DNA of 64,000 nt from JANMZO01 sp963763135 (GTDB taxonomy: Bacteria; Actinomycetota; Acidimicrobiia; Acidimicrobiales; JANYDT01), in the NCBI GenBank assembly GCA_963763135.1, contig CAVXNJ010000012.1, forward strand, positions 186,001 to 250,000, written 5' to 3'. Below the pieces are notes generated by a model that had not been told where the DNA came from, ran no database searches, and saw only the letters and a list, made by a program, of their open reading frames with translations. The position numbers were made by a program, and so were the translations under genes. The first letter of the stretch is position 1; every line of letters begins with the position of its first letter. Positions 50,005 through 58,806 of the stretch are shown here, in pieces.

Positions 50005-50796
50005 ATGGCTGTCGTGGATAGTACGACGTTACGCACCCCGGAAGGGGTTGGGTACTCACTAACGCTTGCGGGACTCGGTTCTCGTTTTGCCGCGGGTCTC
50101 ATCGACCTCGTGCTTCAGGTCATTCTCATGCTGGTGTTGTTCTTCGCCGTACGCAGCCCGCTTGAAGATGGCGGTGGTGTCGGACTCGCAGTTTTGTCGA
50201 TCGGGGCCTTCGTCATCTTCTTCGGCTACCAGTTTCTGTGTGAGTCGCTGTTCCGGGGTCGAACCATCGGCAAACGTCTCACCGGCCTTCGGGTCATGAA
50301 CCTCCAGGGCGGTCCGGTCTCGGTGCGGCAGTGCGCCGTGCGCAACATCGTTCGAATTGTCGACATGTTGCCAACGGCGTATCTCATCGGTATGACCAGC
50401 ATCGCGGCGACCGCGAACGCACAGCGAATAGGTGACACCGCTGCGGGGACCGTCGTGATTGTCGAGCCGAAGACCAAAGCAGGACGGTCGGCCCGCAAGA
50501 AGACCGAACGTGAGGCGGGTTCGTCAGCGCGGCTGGACCAGGCCCCGAACGTCACCCTCTCCCCCGAGATGCTCCAGGAGTTGGCGACATGGGACGTCAT
50601 CGGAATCACCCGCAGCGATATCGGGATCGTGCAGCAGTTCCTCGCCCGACGCGGGTCGCTCGACTTCGCCACGCGCGAGCGGATCGCCAACGAGTTCGCG
50701 GCGAAGCTGCGGCCGAGGGTCCACGGCGTTCACCCCCAAATCTCCAACGAGCGGTTTCTGGAACTTCTCGCCGAAGCCAAGCAGATCCGCCGCTGA
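50005..50796 (+). CDS. RDD-family membrane protein
   Basis: 263 residues. The RDD signature SRFAAGLIDLVLQVILM opens the domain, with RGRTIGKRLTGLRVMN and NIVRIVDMLPTAYLIGM in the middle and RIGDTAAGTVVIV at its end. About four membrane helices are seen. A soluble helical C-terminus follows (about residues 180-263). RDD proteins are common partners of SpoIIM-like and MoxR-DUF58 genes, which are the neighbours here. The function is unknown; transport has been suggested for some members. Confidence 0.9.
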   Translation: MAVVDSTTLRTPEGVGYSLTLAGLGSRFAAGLIDLVLQVILMLVLFFAVRSPLEDGGGVGLAVLSIGAFVIFFGYQFLCESLFRGRTIGKRLTGLRVMNLQGGPVSVRQCAVRNIVRIVDMLPTAYLIGMTSIAATANAQRIGDTAAGTVVIVEPKTKAGRSARKKTEREAGSSARLDQAPNVTLSPEMLQELATWDVIGITRSDIGIVQQFLARRGSLDFATRERIANEFAAKLRPRVHGVHPQISNERFLELLAEAKQIRR

Positions 50797-50864
50797 GGGT
50801 CCGCCAACGAACGGCCCGCCGACAACGAACTCACGGCGGCCGACGGGCGGTCTGGTGACCCCAG

Positions 50865-51905
50865 TTACAGGCGCTTCCCGATCGAAAAGCCCTTAGCTTC
50901 AAGGATCCGGCGACCCTCGCCCGGCGGGATCATTCCGGCCTCTTCGAAGTCGGCGTCGACCATGATTCGAACCAGCTCGGTAAAGGTGATCTTCGGTTCC
51001 CAGCCCAAGATCCGCTTGGCCTTCGACGGATCGCCAACGAGATCCTCGACCTCGCTCGGTCGGAAGTATCGAGGGTCGATCTTCACATGGTCCTGCCAGT
51101 CGAGACCGGCATAGGCAAATGCCTCCTCGACGAACTCCTTCACCGAGTTGGTCTGACCCGTCGCCACGACAAAGTCATCGCCGCGGTCGTGTTGAAGCAT
51201 GAGCCACATGGCCTGCACGTACTCGTAGGCGAATCCCCAGTCGCGACGCGCATCGAGATTGCCGAGGTACAGCTCCTTTTGCGTTCCGGCCTTTATGGCG
51301 GCGACCGCACGCGTGATCTTGCGGGTGACAAACGTTTCCCCTCGACGCGGTGATTCGTGATTGAACAGGATCCCGTTGGAGACGAACATGTTGTAGGCCT
51401 CCCGGTAATTGCGTGAGATCCAATACCCGTAGACCTTGGCCGCGCCGTATGGCGAACGGGGCCAGAACGGTGTGTCCTCGTTCTGCGGAGGTGGCGTCGC
51501 GCCAAACATTTCGCTCGACGACGCCTGATAGAAGCGGGCCTTGCTGCCCGAAAGGCGCAGCGCTTCGAGAATGCGGGTGGTGCCGAGACCCGTTATGTCA
51601 CCCGTGTATTCGGGGGTGTCGAATGAGACGCGCACATGGCTTTGCGCTCCCAGGTGGTAGATCTCGTCGGGGGTGGTGTTGTAGATCAGGCCGGTCATCT
51701 GACCGGCATCGGAGAGGTCTCCGTAGTGGAGGAACATCTTGGCGTCGCTCGTGTGCGGATCAACGTAGATATGGTCGAGCCGATCGGTGTTGAACGTGGA
51801 TGCCCGGCGGATCACACCGTGGACCTCGTAGCCCTTGGAGAGAAGGAACTGAGCGAGATACGACCCGTCCTGTCCGGTGATGCCTGTGATGAGCGCCTTC
51901 GGCAT
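50865..51905 (-). CDS. gmd: GDP-mannose 4,6-dehydratase
   Basis: 346 residues. The NADP-binding loop is ITGITGQDGSYLAQFL, the catalytic Ser/Thr-Tyr-Lys is in ASSSEMFGATP and RSPYGAAKVYGYW, and NHESPRRGETFVTRKITRAVA is a strong Gmd block. It makes GDP-4-keto-6-deoxymannose for L-fucose, rhamnose or related cell-surface sugars. The ATG at 51905 follows GAAGGA. No GDP-fucose synthase or reductase neighbour is seen, so the next enzyme is elsewhere. Confidence 0.95.
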   Translation of the reverse strand: MPKALITGITGQDGSYLAQFLLSKGYEVHGVIRRASTFNTDRLDHIYVDPHTSDAKMFLHYGDLSDAGQMTGLIYNTTPDEIYHLGAQSHVRVSFDTPEYTGDITGLGTTRILEALRLSGSKARFYQASSSEMFGATPPPQNEDTPFWPRSPYGAAKVYGYWISRNYREAYNMFVSNGILFNHESPRRGETFVTRKITRAVAAIKAGTQKELYLGNLDARRDWGFAYEYVQAMWLMLQHDRGDDFVVATGQTNSVKEFVEEAFAYAGLDWQDHVKIDPRYFRPSEVEDLVGDPSKAKRILGWEPKITFTELVRIMVDADFEEAGMIPPGEGRRILEAKGFSIGKRL

Positions 51906-51925
51906 ATGAGTCCTTCGTTGTTGGT

Positions 51926-51950
51926 GTTACCCCTGTACGTAGAAGGTAAC
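51926..51950. promoter_or_regulatory. Inverted repeat GTTACC-N13-GGTAAC upstream of gmd
   Basis: Perfect 6-base arms (51926-51931, 51945-51950) lie 20 bases upstream of the gmd start. A third GGTAAC occurs near 51970. It could be an operator; no clear -10/-35 pair is seen. Confidence 0.35.
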
Positions 51951-52023
51951 GCACACGGCCGGGCGGTCGGTAACGTCGCCATGTGACCGTCGGCGCACCT
52001 GCGTTCGCCTTCAGTGCCGACCT

Positions 52024-53625
52024 TCAGTGCCGGTCGGCGCGTGGTTTCGGTCGGTGCGGTTCCCGACGTCGCTTTGCCGCGTACATCGCCGAGTCAGCCT
52101 CGGCGAGCAGTTCCTCCGCGTTTGCACCGGTTGCGCCAAACGCCGCACCGAAGCTCGCCGTCAACAACAACGGAGTTTCGTCGAGAACCACCTCACCGTT
52201 GAAGAGCTGACTCAGCCGAGCCAGGAGATCCCGCAGTTGACGATCGTTCTCGATCCCCGGATACAGCACGACGAACTCATCGCCGCCGATACGCCCGACG
52301 ACGTCTTCGCGTCGGACGTTCGCCCGAAGCCGTTGTGCGGCAAAGGACAGGAGCTCATCGCCCATGTTGTGACCGTAGGTGTCGTTCACCGGCTTGAAGT
52401 TGTCGAGGTCGATGAATACCACGCCGACATTGCCGTTCTGCAGATGCCGCTCCAGATGACGGATGGTGGATGCCCGGTTGTGACAACCGGTGAGGTCATC
52501 GAAGTTGACCCGCTCCTGCAGCTCATCGCGAAGCCGGACACTGTCGGTTACGTCCGACAGACACGCAATAACCCCGTTCACGTTACCTACCGCATCGCGA
52601 AGTGGGCGAACGTTGATTTCGCACACACGAACACCCGCCGGCTGGCCAGGCATGAGCCGAACCTCAATGTCACGGGGCTCGCCCAGCGCGAGCACGGCTT
52701 CCAATGCGGCGTCGAATTTGGGGACCTTTTCGGCCGCCAGCAGCGAACGCAACACGTCAATGTGGTCTATTGCCGCACATCCGAGAATCTCCCGGAGGCG
52801 CGGGTTGGCGAAGGCAACGGTCCCCGTAGCGTCGAATTGCACGACCCCGACGGGGAGCGCGTCGGTAAGTGCACTGAACAGTTCTTCGCGGGCCCGGATC
52901 GCTTCGAGCATCGACATCTCGTCTTCGATGTTGACCATTTCCGTGAGCACGTCTTCATACTCAGGATCATCGAGCCGGTTGGTGTTCGTGATCTCCATCC
53001 AGGAATACGTTCCGTCGGCGTTCATGTAACGACCGCGCCACCGGGTGTCGCGTCCCGGCATGGCCAACATGTCGAGCCAGTTGCTCACAGCCCGATCGTG
53101 GTCATCGGGATGGATCAACTCCAACGAGCGACGACCCGCCAACTCTTCAGCGTTCCACCCGAACATACGCGTCACCGACTCGTCGGCCTCGATCAGGTAT
53201 GACGCACCGCTCCGCCGCATCCGACATATCCTCGGCTTGATTCGAGCCCCGCTAGCTCCCACCGGTTCGTCGATCGCAACGCCGTTCGGGACCACCACCG
53301 CCACATACACGCCGTAGACGTTGCGAAGGTCACCGAGCAGAAATAGAACCGGCGTTTCAGGATCGGACCGCAAGCGCGTCACGAACTGCGCTGAACCCGA
53401 TGCTCGCATCCGGGCCCAGGCCATCAGTGCCACTTCCGTGTCTTCTTCCACGAGAAGTTCGATGGTGCTGCCACCCTCCAACGTCGTGTGACTGCCGAGG
53501 GGGAATGTGTCAGGGAGGGGCACCAGCCATGCGTCGGGACCCAGTGCCCCGACCATCGCATCGGGATTCTCAAGCGCGCTTATGGTTGCGCGGACCAGGT
53601 CCTCGTCAGACACACGTTCAGCCAC
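52024..53625 (-). CDS. PAS-PAS-GGDEF diguanylate cyclase
   Basis: 533 residues. An N-terminal uncharacterised sensor (about 1-130) is followed by a PAS with PAC (YLIEADESVTRMFGWNAEELAGRRSLELIHPDD), a second PAS (FSALTDALPVGVVQFDATGTVAFANPRLREILG) and a GGDEF domain. The domain is intact with GRIGGDEFVVLYPG, and an RxxD inhibitory site (RRED) lies five residues ahead of GGDEF, so product inhibition is likely. The start is a GTG at 53625 with AGGA upstream. No EAL is present. It is a soluble c-di-GMP synthase. Confidence 0.92.
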   Translation of the reverse strand: MAERVSDEDLVRATISALENPDAMVGALGPDAWLVPLPDTFPLGSHTTLEGGSTIELLVEEDTEVALMAWARMRASGSAQFVTRLRSDPETPVLFLLGDLRNVYGVYVAVVVPNGVAIDEPVGASGARIKPRICRMRRSGASYLIEADESVTRMFGWNAEELAGRRSLELIHPDDHDRAVSNWLDMLAMPGRDTRWRGRYMNADGTYSWMEITNTNRLDDPEYEDVLTEMVNIEDEMSMLEAIRAREELFSALTDALPVGVVQFDATGTVAFANPRLREILGCAAIDHIDVLRSLLAAEKVPKFDAALEAVLALGEPRDIEVRLMPGQPAGVRVCEINVRPLRDAVGNVNGVIACLSDVTDSVRLRDELQERVNFDDLTGCHNRASTIRHLERHLQNGNVGVVFIDLDNFKPVNDTYGHNMGDELLSFAAQRLRANVRREDVVGRIGGDEFVVLYPGIENDRQLRDLLARLSQLFNGEVVLDETPLLLTASFGAAFGATGANAEELLAEADSAMYAAKRRREPHRPKPRADRH

Positions 53626-53755
53626 ATCGTCCTGTTCGACCGCCGAACACCGGGTATGCCGTTTGACGAACAGAGTCTGAAGAACTCTTCATTCCATCAC
53701 CCGGCAGGAGGTGGGACCCCGGCCGGTGATGGGATGTTGAGCGATGAACGCTCGT

Positions 53756-54616
53756 TCAGCTGAACTCGGGCTCGACCCAGTTCGGGAAGATGTCGGGAAG
53801 GTCACCCGAAACGCCAAGTGTGAAGTTCGCCGGTCGCTTCTCGAGGAAGCTCGATACGCCTTCGGCTGCGTCGGCACTCCGACCGCGTTCCATGATCGCT
53901 CGCGAGTCGACGCGGTGGGCGGCCATCGGGTGCTCCTCACCCAACATGCGCCACAGCATCTGTCGGGTGAGAGCAACCGACACCGGAGCGGCGTTGTCGG
54001 CTATTTCACGGGCCAGGGCGGTGGCCGCCGGAAGCAGATCCTCCACGCGGTGAACGCTGCGAACGAGGCGACCGGCCAGGGCTTCTTCGGGCGTGATCAG
54101 TCGACCCGTGTAGCACCACTCGGCGGCTGTCGACACACCGACAATCCGGGGGAGGAACCACGAGGAGCAGGCTTCGGGCACAATGCCCCGGCGGGCGAAG
54201 ACGAAACCGATTTTGGCGCCTTCGGCCACCAACCGAATGTCCATCGGGAGCGTCATCGTCACGCCGACTCCGACCGCATGACCGTTGATTGCTGCGATCA
54301 CCGGCTTCTTGCACTGGAAGATGCGGAGCGTGAGCAGGCCGCCACCATCGCGCGGCACACCGCTCGCTGCGACAACGTCGCTTCCTCCCTTCGCAAACGT
54401 CGAACCGCCGGCCGAAAGGTCAGCCCCGGCACAGAACGCGCGACCCCGACCGGTGACGATCACGGCACGGATCTCATCGCGGGCGTCGATCTCATCAAAC
54501 GCCGCGATCATTTCGTGCATCATCGTTCCCGTGAACGCATTCAGCGCTTCAGGGCGGTCCATCGTGATCGTCGCGATGCCGTCGGCTACGTCAAGTGCAA
54601 TCTGGGTATAGGCCAT
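53756..54616 (-). CDS. Enoyl-CoA hydratase/isomerase (crotonase) family protein
   Basis: A 286-residue crotonase. The oxyanion block is GRAFCAGADLSAGGSTFA and the active-site helix INGHAVGVGVTMTLPMDIRLVAE, followed by KIGFVFARRGIVPEACSSWFLPRIVG. The first catalytic Glu of plain hydratases (GGGxELA) is not present, so isomerase or other crotonase chemistry should be considered. The ATG at 54616 begins the conserved IALDVADGIATITMDRPEALNAF. It is convergent with nothing and 139 bases from the GGDEF gene start. Confidence 0.88.
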   Translation of the reverse strand: MAYTQIALDVADGIATITMDRPEALNAFTGTMMHEMIAAFDEIDARDEIRAVIVTGRGRAFCAGADLSAGGSTFAKGGSDVVAASGVPRDGGGLLTLRIFQCKKPVIAAINGHAVGVGVTMTLPMDIRLVAEGAKIGFVFARRGIVPEACSSWFLPRIVGVSTAAEWCYTGRLITPEEALAGRLVRSVHRVEDLLPAATALAREIADNAAPVSVALTRQMLWRMLGEEHPMAAHRVDSRAIMERGRSADAAEGVSSFLEKRPANFTLGVSGDLPDIFPNWVEPEFS

Positions 54617-54695
54617 GCAAGACCCTATCCCGGGACCCGCGGAAGTTCCCATCCGGCCCACGAGATACGTCGCCGGGCGATTCGGGTCGCAGAAG

Positions 54696-55584
54696 CTACG
54701 CGATACCGATCACGTGACAGATGCGATCGGCCTCGGCCTCGGAATCGACCAACAGCTTCCGAAGCTCCGGGACCGACAGACGCAGGAACGTGGGCATTGC
54801 CTCGCTGACGATGGACTCCAGGCGGCCCTCGTCGGATGCGGCCAGCCCGGGCGTGCCGGGCATCGCTGAGGGGAACATGGCCAGATCGGCGAATCTGACG
54901 AGCGCTGTGAGCCGACCCACGCGAAGCGATGCGAGGACAGACGCCGACTTGTGGTGATCACGCACGACCTCGACGATGGTGTTCGGAAGATGCCACTGTC
55001 GGCACGCCATCGCACCCAGTTCGGCATGGGTCAGACCACAGACTTCCAATTCCTTGGACACGAGGGCTTCGGGGGAACGCCAGTCACCTTCGTCGATCGA
55101 ACGAAGCTCGGTCGGGGCAACCCGGAACATCACGAACCGGCCGACATCGTGGAGCAGGGCGCAGGTGTAGACCTCGTCGGGTATGAGTTCCGCATGTTGG
55201 ACCTTCGAGCGCGATACCTCGGCTGAGGATCGCGACTTGCAGCGCATGGCGCCACAAACTCTTTTCCCACGGGTCCCTCGGTACAAAAACTTCGGTCACG
55301 CCCACAGCCAGGATCACGTTGGTTGCGCTGAGCGCTCCGATTCGCGACACCGCCGCTGAAAGCGTGGTGATAGGCGACCGGGGTGAACTATCCGCCGAGT
55401 TAGCGGCGGCAAGGAGTCGGGCGGAGAAGTTTGGATCCGAGCCGACCAGTTTGACGATGTTCTCGAAGTACGCGTCGTCGTTTCGATCGAGCCCCATGAG
55501 ATTCGCCACGACCGTGGGAAGTACGGGCAGATCGCGAACGTGACGCTCCAGCTCCAGCGTCAGGTCGTGGGAAACGATTGTCAT
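54696..55584 (-). pseudogene. HDOD-domain protein, split by one extra base
   Basis: The frame from the ATG at 55584 has the HDOD N-terminal half (LPVLPTVVANLMGL, then LVGSDPNFSARLLAAANSA, AVSRIGALSATNVILAVG, SLWRHALQVAILSRGIALEG). The adjacent frame continues with VQHAELIPDEVYTCALLHDVGRFVMF and runs to the stop at 54696. One extra base near 55202 in GAAGGTCC explains the shift. HDOD proteins are HD-like, often lacking hydrolase activity, and act in cell signalling. The HD of LLHDVGR is kept. The gene may be broken or misread. Confidence 0.82.
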
Positions 55585-55612
55585 CGCGGGACCGGGCTGA
55601 TCAGCGAAGACA

Positions 55613-55637
55613 CCTGGTTGTTCGTGGAAGAACCAGG
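55613..55637. promoter_or_regulatory. Inverted repeat CCTGGTT-N11-AACCAGG upstream of the HDOD gene
   Basis: Perfect 7-base arms (55613-55619, 55631-55637) lie 28 bases ahead of the HDOD start in a 212-base gap. A second dyad ATGAC-AAC-GTCAT is at 55670-55682. They may be an operator or a short leader hairpin. Confidence 0.35.
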
Positions 55638-55796
55638 GAGTGCGAACCGGGCAAGTCCGTTGCTGTGTGATGACAACGTCATAGCTTCAACTATCGGCCG
55701 GCGAACCCGAATTCTGAGGAGTTGGCCCAGGCTTCTCCCAGTCCGGACGAAACCGTCGATGATTCAGCGCGTGTCCACCACCAGCGCCGACGCTGT

Positions 55797-56711
55797 TCAG
55801 CGAACTGCTAAACCGAGCGACAGGAGGACCCCGTACAGCAGCTGGACCTTGCCGGTGTCGCCCAGAACGGAAATCAAATCTCGCCCCATCGCGCCCCCCA
55901 GAACCGTGGTGATGGGTTTCCGGGCGAGCGCTATCGCCAGCAGTGCGAGCAGCGCCCATGGATGCGTTATCGCCACCACGACGGCTGCCGGGAACGCTCC
56001 CGCCACCAACAACGTGTACAGCCACCGCGTTCGTCGATCGCCAAGACGGACACCCAACGTGCGCTTACCGACTTCGCGGTCGGTGGGAATGTCGCGCAGG
56101 TTGTTCGCCACAAGCAGCGAGGTCACCAGCAAACCGACGCCCGTTGCGGCCAGCCAGGTCACCGCAGGCAGCTTCTCACACGCGACGTACGTCGTTCCGG
56201 CTGTCGCGACGAGGCCGAAGAACACGAACACGAAGAGTTCGCCCAAACCAAAGTACCCATAGGGTTTCTTGCCGCCGGTGTAAAACCATGCAGCCGCGAT
56301 CGCTGCAGCGCCGACCGCGATCAACCACCAACTTGTTGCCGCGGCGAGCCCGAGCCCGATCAGCGCAGCCAGACCGAGCGACAGCAGCGCCGCGCCACGC
56401 ACGGCTTTGGGCGACGCGGTACCGCTTGCCACCAACCGCATCGGGCCAACCCGAACATCGTCAGTCCCTTTGATGCCGTCGCTGTAGTCGTTCGCGTAGT
56501 TGACGCCGATCTGGAGCGCCAACGAAACCGCGAGTGCAGCTACGACGCGCCACCAGACGACCTGATGATCGGCAGTCGCCCCGTAGGCGCATGCCGCTCC
56601 GACGACCACCGGCACGACCGCCGAGGGCAATGTTCGCGGCCGGGCCCCGGCCACCCAGTCCTTGAGCGTTGGTGAAGGTACGGCGGTCATGGAGTCGGAC
56701 TTGGGAGACAT
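55797..56711 (-). CDS. menA: 1,4-dihydroxy-2-naphthoate polyprenyltransferase
   Basis: A 304-residue UbiA-fold membrane enzyme. The first Asp-rich motif is in NYANDYSDGIKGTDDVRVGP and the second in NNLRDIPTDREVGKRTLGVRLG. It joins the polyprenyl tail to DHNA in menaquinone synthesis. The ATG at 56711 is preferred over earlier starts; another at 56690 is possible. It could use chains made by the polyprenyl synthase at 7456, though that is far away. Confidence 0.94.
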   Translation of the reverse strand: MSPKSDSMTAVPSPTLKDWVAGARPRTLPSAVVPVVVGAACAYGATADHQVVWWRVVAALAVSLALQIGVNYANDYSDGIKGTDDVRVGPMRLVASGTASPKAVRGAALLSLGLAALIGLGLAAATSWWLIAVGAAAIAAAWFYTGGKKPYGYFGLGELFVFVFFGLVATAGTTYVACEKLPAVTWLAATGVGLLVTSLLVANNLRDIPTDREVGKRTLGVRLGDRRTRWLYTLLVAGAFPAAVVVAITHPWALLALLAIALARKPITTVLGGAMGRDLISVLGDTGKVQLLYGVLLSLGLAVR

Positions 56712-56788
56712 TGCGGTTCCATGATCCGCCGGGCCGGGCACCATGTCAACCATCGACCCGCGGGCCCGCAGCCCAGAGCTGATTCGGT

Positions 56789-57394
56789 TCAGCACCCTGC
56801 GGCGACGAGCGCCAACGAAATCCCGTTCTGCTTGTTCACGGCTTTCAGCAGATCGGTGCCGAGGTAGGCCGCCAGATCCGCCGAAGCCTTCGTGTCACCG
56901 GCGAGACCACGTTGCACGATCTCGTTGGCCCCCTGCATGTAGGAGATCGATTCGGCGGCGAGCTCATCGCCACCGATGAAAGCCTTCATTCCATCGAGTT
57001 GGCTTGAGAACTGCGAAAGGCTCCCGATCGGCAGATTGGCCCACAGCTTCACGTCGGGCGTCCGCGACATCCCGATGATTATCTGCCAGTTCACGAACAT
57101 GGCCGACACCGCCGTCTTGGCGTCGGTGCAGCCGGCGTCAGCGGCTCCCGTTTCGGTGATCGCTCCGGTTGAGATCTCCGATTCCGACGTGACCTCTTGA
57201 GCCCCACCTCCGGTCGGCTCAGCACCCGTCGATTCACCTCGGGTCGACTCAGCTCCCGTCGACGCGTCGGTGGCCTGACTCGTTTCGGTCGTATCGGTGC
57301 CGCCGCTCGAACTGCATCCGGCCAAAGTGGTGACTGAGCACGTCAAGGCGAGCGCGGCAGCAAGGAACATTCCTGAGAAACGTCGTGTGATCAC
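56789..57394 (-). CDS. Putative lipoprotein of unknown function
   Basis: 201 residues. A lipobox TLAGC follows the signal helix (FLAAALALTCSVT), then a Ser/Thr/Glu/Gly-rich linker (about 28-80, TGAEST repeats) and a helical C-terminal domain with DAGCTDAKTAVSAMFVNW and a terminal Cys that may pair with it. The start is a GTG at 57394. The domain has a sensory or scaffold look but is not recognised. No operon partner overlaps it. Confidence 0.85.
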   Translation of the reverse strand: MITRRFSGMFLAAALALTCSVTTLAGCSSSGGTDTTETSQATDASTGAESTRGESTGAEPTGGGAQEVTSESEISTGAITETGAADAGCTDAKTAVSAMFVNWQIIIGMSRTPDVKLWANLPIGSLSQFSSQLDGMKAFIGGDELAAESISYMQGANEIVQRGLAGDTKASADLAAYLGTDLLKAVNKQNGISLALVAAGC

Positions 57395-57408
57395 ACGATC
57401 AGCCTACC

Positions 57409-57431
57409 GAGCCCCCATACCCACGGGGCTC
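57409..57431. terminator. Perfect 7-bp stem GAGCCCC/GGGGCTC, no T-run
   Basis: Arms 57409-57415 and 57425-57431 enclose 9 bases, 38 bases after the VWA gene stop and ahead of the lipoprotein gene. It may terminate the DUF5691-MoxR-DUF5682-VWA operon. Confidence 0.45.
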
Positions 57432-57468
57432 GCAACGGTCGCAGCCTTCGACAGCGCAAACGTGCTTC

Positions 57469-58806
57469 TCACTGAACAGGCGCGGCCGTGACGATCCCAC
57501 GTGAGGCCGCCCAGGTCGCTATGTCCTGGCGCATGATCGCCGTCGCCATGAGCTCGGGAAATGCATCCGGTGTGCACGCAAATGACGGGATACCGAGCCC
57601 GGCGAGCGCCGAGGCGTTGTCGGCATCATATGCAGGCTTACCTTCATCGGAGAGGGCCAGCAACGCGATGACCTGTACGCCAGACGCCACGAGTGACCCG
57701 GCTCGGGCCATCAGTTTCTCGGTAAGACCGCCTTCGTAGAGGTCGCTGATCAGAACGAGGATCGTCTGCGTAGGAGAAGTGATCTGGGATTCGCAGTATG
57801 AGAGCGCTCCGGCGATGTCGGTTCCTCCTCCGAGCTGGACGCCGAAGAGAATGTCGACTGGATCATTGAGCTGGTCCGTGAGATCGACGACTGCGGTATC
57901 AAAGACCACAAGCCGGGTTCGCACCGACTTCAACGACGCGAGCACCGCGCCGAATACGCTGCTGTAAACGACGGACGCAGCCATCGAACCGGACTGGTCG
58001 ATGCACAGCACAATGTCGCGTTGCACTTCGCTGGAACGACGGCCGTAGCCGATCAGCCGCTCCGGAATGATCGTGTTGTGTTCGACGATGTAATGACGCA
58101 GATTGGCCCGGATGGTGCGGTTCCAGTCAACGTCTGATGGACGCTTCGGCCGATTCGTTCGAGCCGCCCGGTTCAGGGCGCCCGTCACCGCCTCCCGCAT
58201 CGGAGCGGCCAACTTCTCTTCGAGTTGGCGGACCAGCGCACGAACGACCGCACGCGCCGTTTCCTTCGACGATTCGGGGATCATGTGGTTGAGCGCCACG
58301 ATGGTCGAAACCATGTGAATATCGGGCTCGACGCTCTCGAGCATCTCCTTCTCCATGAGAAGTTGCTGGAGACCGAAACGATCAAGAGCGTCACGCTGCA
58401 GAACCTTCACGACGCTCGCCGGAAAGTATGTGCGGATATCACCCAGCCATCGCGCCACACGAGGCGACGATGCACCAAGACCACCGGTGCGCTCTTCCGA
58501 ATACAGCGCGTCGAGTGCAGCATCGCGTTGCTGGTCATCCTTTGACAGGGCGGCGAGTTGTTCGAGCGAGAATCCACCACCGGGCATCGAGCCGGCAGCG
58601 GAAGGACCGCGCCCACCCTCGCCACCGAGCACCAGCCGCCATCGCCGAAGCCGCTCCGGCTCCTCCACCCGGTCGCCGAAACCGTCGGCCACGGGACCGT
58701 CGAGGTCGATGTCCGTGGCGATGTCCGTGTTGATGTCCGTGTTGATGTCCGTGTTGATGTCCGTGTTGATGTCCGTGGCGATGTCGATGTCGTGCTGCTC
58801 GTTCAC
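57469..58806 (-). CDS. VWA-domain protein of a MoxR-VWA-DUF5682 system
   Basis: 445 residues. Residues 5-33 are a DINTDINTDINTD-type repeat. A helical region (about 60-265, with DIRTYFPASVVKVLQRDALDRFGLQQLL) precedes a VWA domain with an intact MIDAS, CIDQSGSMAAS, and a TDIAGAL Thr. The start is a GTG at 58806 that overlaps the DUF5682 stop (GTGA), so the two are coupled. The VWA protein probably is the metal-dependent adaptor that the MoxR ATPase works on. Confidence 0.92.
   Translation of the reverse strand: MNEQHDIDIATDINTDINTDINTDINTDIATDIDLDGPVADGFGDRVEEPERLRRWRLVLGGEGGRGPSAAGSMPGGGFSLEQLAALSKDDQQRDAALDALYSEERTGGLGASSPRVARWLGDIRTYFPASVVKVLQRDALDRFGLQQLLMEKEMLESVEPDIHMVSTIVALNHMIPESSKETARAVVRALVRQLEEKLAAPMREAVTGALNRAARTNRPKRPSDVDWNRTIRANLRHYIVEHNTIIPERLIGYGRRSSEVQRDIVLCIDQSGSMAASVVYSSVFGAVLASLKSVRTRLVVFDTAVVDLTDQLNDPVDILFGVQLGGGTDIAGALSYCESQITSPTQTILVLISDLYEGGLTEKLMARAGSLVASGVQVIALLALSDEGKPAYDADNASALAGLGIPSFACTPDAFPELMATAIMRQDIATWAASRGIVTAAPVQ
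58733..58785. repeat. 12-base tandem repeat coding for DINT
   Basis: Four to five copies of GTTGATGTCCGT (with GGCGATGTC variants) code on the minus strand for DINT repeats at the N-terminus of the VWA protein. The period is a multiple of three, so copy number can vary without frameshift. Confidence 0.75.
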
